Shown in pieces: positions 1-6,176 of a DNA stretch of 10,076 nt. The first letter of the stretch is position 1. Every line of letters begins with the position of its first letter. The stretch spans positions 1 through 10,076 of the forward strand of contig JAIRYL010000074.1 of the NCBI GenBank assembly GCA_031267775.1, given 5' to 3'. A program made the translations under genes and the position numbers. A model generated the notes under the pieces. The model did not search any database. It was not told the DNA's origin and was given only the letters and a program-made list of their open reading frames with translations. The DNA is from Tannerellaceae bacterium. Its GTDB lineage: Bacteria > Bacteroidota > Bacteroidia > Bacteroidales > Tannerellaceae.

Positions 1-723
1 CGTCAGGTACGCCGGGCCATAATGACGCAATACGCGGAAAGGATTCTTTTTTGAATAGATAGCCGCCAGCGAGTATAAAAATGCCATCCAGATATAATGA
101 CCCGCCATTACAAGGAGGATAACTGCCAGGAACGCAGGCAACTGTCGCGTAATCAATCCCTCGTAGGCCAGCGAACAAAACGTGCAGGCAATGAAAAACG
201 GCAGGATGGGAATGATTATCCGCGTAACCATCAGTATAACCATGCCTTGAAATTCGTTTAATGCGGCGATGATATTTCCTGCCCGGCGCCAGGCGGCCGC
301 CATGCCGATGAATACTGAAAACGCCAGGGCGCTCATGACCGGCATAACAGGCGGGATTTCCAGGTTGAATATCACCTTGGGCAAGGTTTGTCCTTCGCCT
401 GCATTGCCTGCCATATCCAGGCGCGGCAGAATGGCGTAGCCCGATGCAACGGAAAAAAAGGCCGCTCCCACGCTGGACAGATAAGCCAGCAAAAGCGCTA
501 TCCCCAGCAAACGCGAAGCATTGCCGCCAAGCTGAGCGACAGATGGCGCAATAAACCCGATAATGATGAGCGGAATGGTAAACATAACGATTGCGCCCAG
601 GAGGTTTTGGATAGTAACTACTACTTGCATAACGCTTGCATGGGCAACAAGACCGCCCAATATGCCGGCAAACAGGGCGAGCGCCAGGCGAAAGGGTAAA
701 CTGCGGAATATCTTTTTTGTCAT
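1..723 (-). CDS. DAACS-family (SDF) dicarboxylate/amino acid:cation symporter, C-terminus cut by window edge
   Basis: Reading the minus strand from the ATG at 723 gives 241 codons with no stop up to the window edge, so only the N-terminal 55-60% is present for a family of about 400 residues. Seen: a basic N-terminus, then hydrophobic segments at about 11-30, 40-60, 72-97, 125-145, 160-185 and 195-220, with the short loop PLIIIGFIAPSVAQLG and the segment RIIIPILPFFIACTF. These match the family's early helices. The partial protein ends at KKNPFRVLRHYGPAYLT, just before where the serine-rich re-entrant hairpin is expected, so the substrate-binding residues lie outside the window. Family members import glutamate, aspartate, C4-dicarboxylates, serine/threonine or cystine with Na+ or H+ across the inner membrane. 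The start is 2 nt after the stop of the upstream PLP enzyme of Cys/Met metabolism, so a sulfur amino acid substrate is a reasonable inference but not proven. Confidence 0.85.
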   Translation of the reverse strand, partial: MTKKIFRSLPFRLALALFAGILGGLVAHASVMQVVVTIQNLLGAIVMFTIPLIIIGFIAPSVAQLGGNASRLLGIALLLAYLSSVGAAFFSVASGYAILPRLDMAGNAGEGQTLPKVIFNLEIPPVMPVMSALAFSVFIGMAAAWRRAGNIIAALNEFQGMVILMVTRIIIPILPFFIACTFCSLAYEGLITRQLPAFLAVILLVMAGHYIWMAFLYSLAAIYSKKNPFRVLRHYGPAYLT

Positions 724-725
724 GA

Positions 726-1940
726 TTAATCTTCTAATGCTTGTCGTAAATCGGAAATAATATCGATAGCGTCTTCCAGCCCTACCGACAAACGGAAGAG
801 GCCTTCTCCTGCAAAACAGTTCCACGATTGCAGTTGCTCGCGGGTAGAAAGCCGGAAAGACGTTTTCAGTAAATCGTCGCTGTTGAGGTAGAACAGGAGC
901 GACCGGTGATGCCCCAGCGATACGGCATAGTGAATGATTTGCAGTTTGCCGGCAAACCGCGCCGCCTGTTCCCTGCCGTTTTCCATCTGAAAGGTAATCA
1001 TCCCCGAAAAGTTTTTCATTTGCCGCCTGGCCAGTTCGTGCTGGGGATGCGAAGGTAAACCGGGATAAATCACTTTTTTGATCTCCGGACGCCGTTCCAG
1101 AAATGCAGCTACCTGCAGCGCATTTTCCTGGTGTATCTTCATGCGAATCGGGAAGGTAGCGATTCCCCTCATGATAAGCCATGCGTTGAAGGGGCTTAAA
1201 CTGCCTCCCAAACGGATAGCCGTTTTCTTGCGCAGCGAAAGAAGGTCTTCCCTTTTACCAAGTATCGCGCCCCCCAAAGCGTCGCCATGCCCGCCAAGGT
1301 ATTTGGTGAGCGAATGAATCACAAAGTCGGCGCCCAGTTCCAAAGGTTTGGTTGCAACCGGCGTGGCAAACGTTGAATCTACAGCCAGTTTCGCTCCCGA
1401 TTGGCGGGCTATCCCGGCAACCGCCTCAATATCCGTCAGGCGAAGCAGCGGATTGCACGGCGTTTCGATGTAAACCAGGCGGGTATTCGGCTGCATGGCT
1501 TTCCGTACCGCTTCCAGGTCGGACGTATTCACTTTTGTAATTTCTATCCCCAGTTGGGGAATCATCTCGTTGGTTACTTCCGACAGCGCGGCATAAGCCA
1601 CGTCGCTTATCACAGCATGGTCGCCGGCTTTGAGCAGATGAAACAGCAATGCGCTGATAGCGCCCATGCCGCTGGCGAAAGCAACGGCCGTTTCCGCATT
1701 CTCAAGGACGGCCAGTTTTTCTTCCAACTGGCTTACGGTAGGATTCCCCCATCGGGTATAAACCCAGGTATCGTTTTCGTCCATGCTTTCAACAGAAAAG
1801 CCGGTATCCGTATCAGCAACGAAAGTAGTAGACATAACCAGATTGGGAGCCGACGCCCCCGTTACCGCGTCCGGCGCTTCCCCGGCATGGATGGCTTTTG
1901 TTTGTTCGCCGGCAAAATTGTACTTTTTACTGTTCAGCAT
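726..1940 (-). CDS. PLP-dependent Cys/Met metabolism enzyme (cystathionine gamma-synthase/lyase family)
   Basis: A 404-residue protein, typical length for the family of gamma-synthases, gamma-lyases and beta-lyases that make or split cystathionine, homocysteine or methionine. Numbering from the ATG at 1940: the phosphate-binding YTRWGNPT motif is at 61-68, the cofactor-stacking Tyr at 116, the Asp that pairs with the pyridine nitrogen at 188 (VDSTF), the Schiff-base Lys at 213 (HSLTKYLGGHGD), and the carboxylate-binding Arg at 383 in RLSVGLED. The active-site Cys of classical methionine gamma-lyases is absent (the stretch after Tyr116 is AALS), and the usual SLGGVE loop is replaced by SLGHHRSLLFY at 341-351. 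I therefore do not assign a specific reaction. An in-frame TTG at 1964 would add eight residues, but it lies inside the -7 promoter box, so ATG 1940 is the likely start. The symporter gene follows after 2 nt. Confidence 0.88.
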   Translation of the reverse strand: MLNSKKYNFAGEQTKAIHAGEAPDAVTGASAPNLVMSTTFVADTDTGFSVESMDENDTWVYTRWGNPTVSQLEEKLAVLENAETAVAFASGMGAISALLFHLLKAGDHAVISDVAYAALSEVTNEMIPQLGIEITKVNTSDLEAVRKAMQPNTRLVYIETPCNPLLRLTDIEAVAGIARQSGAKLAVDSTFATPVATKPLELGADFVIHSLTKYLGGHGDALGGAILGKREDLLSLRKKTAIRLGGSLSPFNAWLIMRGIATFPIRMKIHQENALQVAAFLERRPEIKKVIYPGLPSHPQHELARRQMKNFSGMITFQMENGREQAARFAGKLQIIHYAVSLGHHRSLLFYLNSDDLLKTSFRLSTREQLQSWNCFAGEGLFRLSVGLEDAIDIISDLRQALED

Positions 1941-1961
1941 GTTTGGTCTCTGTATTTGCGG

Positions 1962-1992
1962 CAAAGGTACGGGCGATTCCCCCAGAAGGCAA
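1962..1992 (-). promoter_or_regulatory. Bacteroidota-type promoter for the PLP enzyme gene
   Basis: On the minus strand TACCTTTG (1969 to 1962) matches the -7 consensus TAnnTTTG. A -33-like TTGC lies at 1992 to 1989 with a 19-nt spacer. Transcription would begin near 1955, leaving a leader of about 15 nt before the ATG at 1940. This gives the PLP enzyme and symporter genes an initiation point of their own, although they follow the two-component genes in the same direction. Confidence 0.6.
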
Positions 1993-2024
1993 TACCTTGT
2001 TTATGGTATATCGCTAAAGCCGCC

Positions 2025-2783
2025 TCAAATATCGTTCACGATCCATGCCTTAAATTCGGCCGCTTTATTTTTGCTGATATAAATCCGTTCGGGAGTATCC
2101 ACGTCGAGCGTTACGAGGAGGCGGTTGTCAAACCAGATTGTAATATGCTTCACACTGTCGCGGGCGATGATAAACTGCTTATTGACGCGCGAAAAGTCGT
2201 TGGGATTCAGCGAAGCGGCTATCTGTTCCAGCGTTTTTGCATAGGGATAAGAGCCGCCGTTTTTCATGTAAATATGGGTGCTCCGGTCGGTTGTGTAAAA
2301 GCAGGATATTTCCCGCAAATCAATCGGGATCAGTTTGTCTTTCTGAGGTATCAGCAGCCGGTCTTTGAATCGCGGGGCAAAAGCGGAGAGCTGCGTCATC
2401 CTGTCGAGATATTGCGCAACTCCCGTCCGCGTCCACTTGCCAAACTTATGGAGGGCGCGTTTCAATTCGTCCGCCTTTATCGGTTTAAGCAGGTAGTCTA
2501 TACTGTTTACTTTAAACGCTTCTATAGCATACTCGTCGTAAGCCGTCGTGAAAATAATCGGGATTTCAATTTCCATACTGTTGAAGATTGAGAAAGCAAA
2601 GCCGTCCGACAAATGAATATCCATCAATATCAAATCGGGAGCGGGATGAGTCTGCAACCAATGTACGGTTTGGCTAATACTTTCCGTATTGCCAACCACT
2701 TCTACAGAAGGATCGATTTCGGCTAAAATAGAGGTCAGGTTTTCGTAAGCCACTGTTTCGTCTTCCACTATCAGTATTTTCAT
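2025..2783 (-). CDS. LytTR-family response regulator
   Basis: A 252-residue DNA-binding response regulator of the LytR/AlgR class. The receiver domain occupies about 1-118: acidic pair Glu7/Asp8, phospho-acceptor Asp55 in LILMDIHLSDG, switch Thr79/Thr80 in IIFTTAY, and Lys100 in DYLLKPIK. After a linker, the LytTR domain fills about 140-247, with FSRVNKQFIIARDSVKHI at 197-214 matching the conserved strand-turn of that fold, which binds DNA with beta-strands rather than a helix-turn-helix. The gene begins 6 nt after the histidine kinase stop, so the two form a cognate pair on one transcript. Its target is unknown. LytTR regulators often act on neighbouring genes, making the propeller lipoprotein or the PLP enzyme/symporter pair candidates by position only. 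Confidence 0.93.
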   Translation of the reverse strand: MKILIVEDETVAYENLTSILAEIDPSVEVVGNTESISQTVHWLQTHPAPDLILMDIHLSDGFAFSIFNSMEIEIPIIFTTAYDEYAIEAFKVNSIDYLLKPIKADELKRALHKFGKWTRTGVAQYLDRMTQLSAFAPRFKDRLLIPQKDKLIPIDLREISCFYTTDRSTHIYMKNGGSYPYAKTLEQIAASLNPNDFSRVNKQFIIARDSVKHITIWFDNRLLVTLDVDTPERIYISKNKAAEFKAWIVNDI

Positions 2784-2789
2784 CCCGAT

Positions 2790-3800
2790 TTATTTTAAAG
2801 GTAAATAAACGGTAAATGTCTTTCCGTTGTTTTCCACGCGTATCTGCTTATCCATTAAAAGCGAAAAACGGTTTTCCAGATTCCGGATTCCTGTTCCGTT
2901 GGTTAGCGCAGGCGTGAGTTTCGGGAAGACAGGGTTGGAAACAACCAGCTCGGATCGTTCGTTTAGCAGGATAGCGACTTCCATCCTGTGCTGGCTGTCT
3001 ATCGTATTATGTACCACGATATTGTCGATCAATGGAAGCAGGGAAAGCGCCGGTATCTTGAGGTTTAACTTGCTTTCGTCAACCTGAATGGTAAACTCAA
3101 GCTTGTTGGCAAAACGAACTTCCATCATATACCGGAAAGCTTCTGCAAATGCAAGCTCCTCCTCCAGCGTTACCAATCCTTTCTTATCGCTCTGCAGGAT
3201 ATAGCGAAACACATCCGACAGTTTATTCACAAACTCCAGCGTATTTTCATCTTCTTTCTTCCGGATTAATGCCGTAAGACTGTTCAGCGAATTGAAAAAG
3301 AAATGGGGATTTATCTGGTTGGCAAGCGCGTCGCACCGGCTCTGCAGGTTTTCAATTCGTAACTGTTCTATTTCCTGTTCTTTTTTTCGTTGCACGTTGT
3401 ACATCATAAATACATGACCCATAACTGTGGAGAGTATAAAAACGACAAAGAACTGAAACAACAGTAAACTGCCAAAACCGTGAATCTTGCCATTCCAGAG
3501 ATACATTATGAAAACAAATATCCCATACGTAACGCTTGCAATCGAAAAAGTCCGTATCGTGCGATCTTTAAAACTAAGGTCTTTTATCTCTTTAAGATTG
3601 TAAACAAGCAATCCCCAAATCAGCAACGTAAAATAGGCATACCTGATAAAGAAAAAAGTTAAGTGAGGCGCATGCTTTGATTTGTTAAGGAAACTAAGTT
3701 CCCAGGGAAGGCATGCAATATCGGGATATATAATAAATACGGCGCTTACCAGACTAATCGCCAGCAGTTTGAAGGAACTATGATTATCCAATATTTTCAT
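2790..3800 (-). CDS. LytS/YehU-type sensor histidine kinase (His_kinase family)
   Basis: A 336-residue membrane sensor kinase. Four hydrophobic segments at about 11-30, 48-67, 84-101 and 109-134 anchor it in the inner membrane, with only short loops between them and so no large periplasmic sensor domain. A coiled stretch (QRKKEQEIEQLRIENLQ, 137-153) leads to the phosphorylation motif NPHFFFNSLNSL, with His166 as the acceptor. The C-terminal ATPase region has an N-box-like LIDNIVVHN (257-265), somewhat divergent from the usual EN..KH form, and the G-box GTGIRNLENR at 302-311. It should phosphorylate the LytTR regulator encoded 6 nt downstream. The lack of a sensory ectodomain fits sensing through the membrane or through a partner. 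The lipoprotein encoded 33 nt upstream is a candidate partner, which is inference. Confidence 0.92.
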   Translation of the reverse strand: MKILDNHSSFKLLAISLVSAVFIIYPDIACLPWELSFLNKSKHAPHLTFFFIRYAYFTLLIWGLLVYNLKEIKDLSFKDRTIRTFSIASVTYGIFVFIMYLWNGKIHGFGSLLLFQFFVVFILSTVMGHVFMMYNVQRKKEQEIEQLRIENLQSRCDALANQINPHFFFNSLNSLTALIRKKEDENTLEFVNKLSDVFRYILQSDKKGLVTLEEELAFAEAFRYMMEVRFANKLEFTIQVDESKLNLKIPALSLLPLIDNIVVHNTIDSQHRMEVAILLNERSELVVSNPVFPKLTPALTNGTGIRNLENRFSLLMDKQIRVENNGKTFTVYLPLK

Positions 3801-3805
3801 TCTTG

Positions 3806-3813
3806 CAAATATA
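3806..3813 (-). promoter_or_regulatory. Candidate -7 box immediately before the histidine kinase gene
   Basis: TATATTTG on the minus strand (3813 to 3806) matches TAnnTTTG exactly, but no clear -33 TTTG is found 18-21 nt upstream. It ends 5 nt before the kinase ATG at 3800, so any transcript would start almost at the start codon. The match may be real with a nearly leaderless mRNA, or it may be chance in AT-rich DNA. Confidence 0.35.
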
Positions 3814-3830
3814 TCAGTTATTTATATGTC

Positions 3831-3847
3831 AGTTTATATCATAAACT
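3831..3847. repeat. Perfect 7-bp inverted repeat over the propeller-gene stop codon
   Basis: AGTTTAT (3831-3837) and ATAAACT (3841-3847) are separated by 3 nt and overlap the TAA at 3834-3836. The RNA could form a small AU-rich hairpin between the lipoprotein and kinase genes. There is no following U-run, so it is not a convincing terminator. It could be a processing site, an operator, or chance. Confidence 0.4.
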
Positions 3848-4985
3848 CGTCTTCTCCAAAACAAAACAGCGTTCCTTCAGCCGTCAGAATCATGAAATGG
3901 TCTTTTATTATTGCCGGAGAAGCGATAATCTGTTCGCCGGTATCATACTCCCAGAGCAATTTGCCATTATCCGTATCTAATATGGAAACGACGCCCGTTT
4001 TAGTACATACGATAATCTTGTCATCGCACACGATCGGGGAGCTTTCGCCTGTATCTCCCTTGAGCGAATACTTCCAATTCAGTTTCCCATTGATACGGCT
4101 GACGGCGCAAAGATACCTGTCGCCCGAAAAGAAATAAAAAGCGTCGCTTGAAATAGCCGGTACGGATACGAATGAACGGCTTCCACCCTCTTCGGGAATT
4201 ATTTTTTTATGGCGGATAATTTTGCCGCTTTCCAGCATAAGTTTATAAATATGGCCCGAACGATCGCCCACATAACAATAGTCGCCCATAATAGCCGGCG
4301 AGGCAGGTATGAGAGCGTCCAGCAGCAATGAATCTGTTTGAATACCCGTTTTGCAATCAATAATACGAACCCAGGCGTCATACCCGCCAAATACGATATG
4401 TTCTTTCCAGAGGCCGGCGGCGCCTCTTAAACAATCTTTCGATTCAAATCTATCCAGTTCTTCGCCGTTTTTGGCGTCTACGCAATACAGATAATTATCG
4501 CAGCTACCAAATACGATTGACTTATGACCGGCAAACTTTATAAGGTTAGGAGATGCAGATATCTGTCCAAAAGTTTTGTAATTCCAGATTATGTCTTTCC
4601 GCGAAAGAGAAATAGCCGTCATAACGCCATCCATACGTCCGATATAAAATATTGAATCATAAATCATCGGGGTTGCCTCCATAGCAGCTTTAAGATCATA
4701 TTCGAAACTTACATGGCCATATATATTCACTCCGCGTATACGGCCTTGTTTGTCGCACCAGAAAGTAGTCCCGTTGTCTACAACAGGCGAAGATACCGTA
4801 TAAGATTCCCCTTTGGAAGTCCATTTCAAGGCCGGGCATTTGGGTAAGGGAGTATCCGTATATCCGCTTAGGGAAGCATCTCCGCGGAACAGTTTCCAGT
4901 CCATACTGCTGGAATCCGAAAAATCGGAATCGCCGGCGCAGGCCATTAATAAACAAGTAAGGAGGATAAAAAACAGTCGTTTCAT
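3834..4985 (-). CDS. BamB/PQQ-like eight-bladed beta-propeller lipoprotein
   Basis: A 383-residue secreted lipoprotein. Residues 1-16 (MKRLFFILLTCLLMAC) form a type II signal peptide with the lipidated Cys at 16. The mature start CAGDSDFSDSSS is acidic, loosely like the surface-export signals of Bacteroidota lipoproteins, so it may sit on the outer membrane and possibly face outward. The opening WKLFRGDASLSGY (30-42) is typical of PQQ-type propellers. The blade motif (S/A)(S/T)P followed by hydrophobics recurs near residues 65, 104, 144, 228, 274, 315 and 355, with a degenerate copy near 188. The spacing of about 40-46 residues predicts eight blades, as in BamB. Such folds usually bind proteins or ligands, and nothing indicates enzymatic PQQ use. 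It lies 33 nt upstream of a sensor kinase gene, which suggests a sensing or adaptor role. BamB itself is an alternative, but no Bam gene is nearby. Confidence 0.85.
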   Translation of the reverse strand: MKRLFFILLTCLLMACAGDSDFSDSSSMDWKLFRGDASLSGYTDTPLPKCPALKWTSKGESYTVSSPVVDNGTTFWCDKQGRIRGVNIYGHVSFEYDLKAAMEATPMIYDSIFYIGRMDGVMTAISLSRKDIIWNYKTFGQISASPNLIKFAGHKSIVFGSCDNYLYCVDAKNGEELDRFESKDCLRGAAGLWKEHIVFGGYDAWVRIIDCKTGIQTDSLLLDALIPASPAIMGDYCYVGDRSGHIYKLMLESGKIIRHKKIIPEEGGSRSFVSVPAISSDAFYFFSGDRYLCAVSRINGKLNWKYSLKGDTGESSPIVCDDKIIVCTKTGVVSILDTDNGKLLWEYDTGEQIIASPAIIKDHFMILTAEGTLFCFGEDEFMI

Positions 4986-5055
4986 TTATGTCATAGCTTA
5001 CTATTCAATATTCAATATTTAACGGGGAATATCCGGCTCTTTTCGTTTTCGCCTG

Positions 5056-5085
5056 CAAAGAAAAAACGATTATCCGTTCTACAAA
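5056..5085 (-). promoter_or_regulatory. Candidate promoter of the propeller lipoprotein gene
   Basis: On the minus strand TTTG (5085 to 5082) is followed after 18 nt by TTTCTTTG (5063 to 5056), one mismatch from TAnnTTTG. Transcription would start near 5050 with a leader of about 65 nt. The -33-like TTTG also belongs to an overlapping -7-like CATCTTTG, so the exact start is uncertain. Confidence 0.4.
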
Positions 5086-5161
5086 GATGTGGGATTTTTT
5101 TTAAAATTCAACGCTCCTTTTCGCTGAAAGGGAAAAAATGCTCAATGATAAAGAATAATCA

Positions 5162-5191
5162 TGTGTGAATTAAAATAAATTCATATCTTTG
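5162..5191 (+). promoter_or_regulatory. Promoter of the tmRNA gene
   Basis: TATCTTTG (5184-5191) matches the Bacteroidota -7 box exactly. A weak -33-like TGTG lies 18 nt upstream at 5162-5165. The start would fall near 5196-5198, about 95 nt before mature ssrA. The 13 nt TATCTTTGCACCG are shared exactly with the tRNA-Pro promoter on the other strand. Confidence 0.6.
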
Positions 5192-5192
5192 C

Positions 5193-5268
5193 ACCGGAAA
5201 GAAACCGATCGTTGGATGATTTTGTCTCCGGTTTGTTATACGCAAACAAAAAGACTATCGGTTTTTTT
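5193..5268 (+). promoter_or_regulatory. Structured 5' leader of the ssrA precursor with competing hairpins
   Basis: The stretch AAAGAAACCGAT (5198-5209) can pair over 12 bp (one G-U) with ATCGGTTTTTTT (5257-5268), a stem whose 3' arm is a run of U. The same left arm can instead pair AAACCG (5202-5207) with CGGTTT (5229-5234), and ACCGGA (5193-5198) can pair with TCCGGT (5227-5232). A small GTTTG/CAAAC hairpin lies inside at 5231-5247. The leader is presumably removed by RNase P at 5294. Whether the alternative folds control readthrough is inference. Confidence 0.4.
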
Positions 5269-5293
5269 GATATTCAATTCGTTAGAAAAACAA

Positions 5294-5690
5294 GGGGCTG
5301 ACCGGTTTTGACAGCGGGTAGAAGTGGTTTGTAAGCATGTAGTGCATGGTTGGCTTGCACTTAAATCTAAGACAACAACCTATTAACTGGCGAAAATAAC
5401 TACGCTCTCGCTGCTTAATCGAATAACAGTAGATTAAAGCTTTATTTCAACGCAAGGCGTTGAAACGAGACATCACCCGGATGTTGTTGCTCCGAAGCGT
5501 TCCGATCAGGTGGTGCAGCAATATCGGAGATAGTTTAAAGGAAACCTCGGACTTTAAGCGAAAATTTAGAGGATAAGGTTAGAGTGGGTAGCTTCGGTCT
5601 TGCTCTCTCCCGACAATTAAAGCGAAGATAAACATGTAGAAAGCAAATTAATTCCTCGTTTGGACGAGAGTTCGAATCTCTCCAGCTCCA
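5294..5690 (+). ncRNA. ssrA: tmRNA (transfer-messenger RNA)
   Basis: A complete one-piece tmRNA of 397 nt. It rescues ribosomes stalled on broken mRNAs, working with SmpB, and appends a degradation tag. The ends pair as an acceptor stem of 7 bp: GGGGCTG at 5294-5300 with CAGCTCC at 5683-5689. This includes the G3-U70 wobble recognised by alanyl-tRNA synthetase. A at 5690 is the discriminator. CCA is not encoded, because CAG follows, and must be added. The T arm is GAGAG-TTCGAAT-CTCTC at 5666-5682. The tag reading frame lies at 5389-5418. The GAC-CGGTTTTGACAG start of the D-arm region and the pseudoknot-rich middle fit the family. A strong terminator follows at 5718-5771. Confidence 0.97.
5389..5418 (+). 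other. tmRNA proteolysis-tag reading frame (GENNYALAA)
   Basis: Inside ssrA the resume codon GGC at 5389 opens GGC GAA AAT AAC TAC GCT CTC GCT GCT TAA, encoding GENNYALAA. With the Ala carried on tmRNA the added tag is AGENNYALAA, whose C-terminal ALAA targets proteins to ClpXP-type proteases. From memory this is the Porphyromonas-type tag; Bacteroides uses a close variant. Confidence 0.93.
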
Positions 5691-5717
5691 CAGTAAACGC
5701 AGATAATTAGCGAGTTG

Positions 5718-5771
5718 AAAAAAAAGACGCCCGAAAATAAACCCATTTTAGGTTTAGCGGGCGTCTTTTTT
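5718..5771 (+). terminator. Intrinsic terminator of ssrA, symmetrical
   Basis: GACGCCCG (5726-5733) pairs with CGGGCGTC (5758-5765). An inner stem TAAACC/GGTTTA (5738-5743 with 5751-5756) extends it, and six T follow at 5766-5771. An A-run of eight (5718-5725) precedes the stem, so it should also work on the minus strand. Confidence 0.9.
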
Positions 5772-5917
5772 ATATATCTTATAAGCAATGAACCACCATT
5801 TTTCCATTGCTCTAAACAATCCTTGTACTTTATCAGAATTGCCGTTATATATAGTATTCAATCATTTTGTCAATGTCGTCTACTATTTGGGGATGGAAAT
5901 TTTTGAAATTGCGTACA
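5754..5917 (-). pseudogene. Possible frameshifted 3' remnant of a protein gene
   Basis: On the minus strand, between the two RNA terminators, one frame reads RNFKNFHPQIVDDIDKMIEY and then reaches TAA in a TATATATA run. In the next frame the reading continues as NGNSDKVQGLFRAMEKWWFI and on to a lysine-rich end at KKDAR, with TAA at 5754-5756 inside the ssrA terminator. Restoring one TA unit joins both parts into a continuous reading of about 55 codons. The composition looks protein-like, with acidic, basic and aromatic residues in helical patterns. There is no start codon for the joined reading, and I recognise no family. AT-rich DNA can give such open stretches by chance, so this is tentative. 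Confidence 0.25.
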
Positions 5918-5964
5918 AATAAAAAATCAGATAATAAAGTAAGCGATTCTTTATTATCTGATTT
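5918..5964 (-). terminator. Intrinsic terminator of tRNA-Pro
   Basis: A perfect 16-bp inverted repeat pairs 5924-5939 with 5949-5964 around a 9-nt loop (5940-5948). On the minus strand it is followed by TTTTATTTG, a U-rich tail. The stem is AT-rich, but its length and its position just after the tRNA support the call. It faces the ssrA terminator, so the two RNA genes converge without reading into each other. Confidence 0.8.
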
Positions 5965-5972
5965 CTAATTTG

Positions 5973-6047
5973 TCGGGGTACCAAGATTCGAACTTGGGAC
6001 CCCCTGCTCCCAAAGCAGGTGCGCTAACCGGACTGCGCTACACCCCG
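5973..6047 (-). tRNA. tRNA-Pro, anticodon TGG
   Basis: A complete 75-nt cloverleaf. The acceptor stem is CGGGGTG (6047-6041) with TACCCCG (5980-5974), seven pairs ending in G-U, with discriminator A at 5973. The anticodon stem CCTGC/GCAGG encloses the loop TTTGGGA (6014-6008), giving anticodon TGG at 6012-6010. The T arm is CCAAG-TTCGAAT-CTTGG. CCA is not encoded. This tRNA reads CCA and, with usual wobble modification, other proline codons. Confidence 0.97.
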
Positions 6048-6067
6048 TACAATTTTTAATTGCGGTG

Positions 6068-6097
6068 CAAAGATAGAGGTTTATTTTAAACTTCAAA
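6068..6097 (-). promoter_or_regulatory. Promoter of tRNA-Pro
   Basis: On the minus strand TTTG (6097 to 6094) precedes TATCTTTG (6075 to 6068) with an 18-nt spacer, an exact -7 box. The start would be near 6062, about 15 nt before the tRNA. I see no clear terminator between the stop of the upstream enzyme gene (6177) and this promoter, so readthrough into the tRNA is possible as well. Confidence 0.75.
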
Positions 6098-6176
6098 ATT
6101 TTTCCTGCATTTTTCAGCCATTCAGGGAGAAAAACTCAAAAATAAACGAAGCGATGATAGGAAAGCCCAAGATATT

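Larger units (their letters stand above)
4986..5293. other. Divergent intergenic region between the propeller lipoprotein gene and ssrA
   Basis: This 308-nt stretch holds no protein-coding gene that I can support. It contains a minus-strand promoter candidate (5056-5085), a plus-strand promoter for the tmRNA (5162-5191) and an RNA leader rich in inverted repeats (5193-5268). A short hairpin, CCTTT/AAAGG at 5116-5131, lies between the two promoters. Confidence 0.7.

Noticed and set aside
388..760. Two short plus-strand frames (103 and 65 codons)
   Set aside because: They are antisense to the symporter gene, which shows a full hydrophobic pattern on the minus strand.
1992..2009. Terminator after the response regulator gene
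   Set aside because: ATACC/GGTAT can form only a 5-bp hairpin without a U-run, and it overlaps the -33 element of the next promoter.
1401..2591. A 396-codon open frame on the plus strand spanning the PLP enzyme and regulator genes
   Set aside because: It is antisense to two genes with clear domain motifs, crosses their intergenic promoter, and its translation is rich in F, R, H and Q with no recognisable motif, as expected of a shadow frame.
3834..4985. PQQ-dependent dehydrogenase
   Set aside because: The protein is too short, and I see no PQQ-binding or calcium-binding residues or heme motif; only the propeller repeats resemble those enzymes.
5666..5690. Attachment site with duplicated tmRNA 3' end
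   Set aside because: The T-arm and acceptor sequence of ssrA is not repeated elsewhere in the window, and no integrase gene is present.
5715..5906. A 63-codon plus-strand open frame starting MKKKTPENK
   Set aside because: It begins in the A-run of the ssrA terminator and reads through the hairpin, so it would not be transcribed beyond the first codons.
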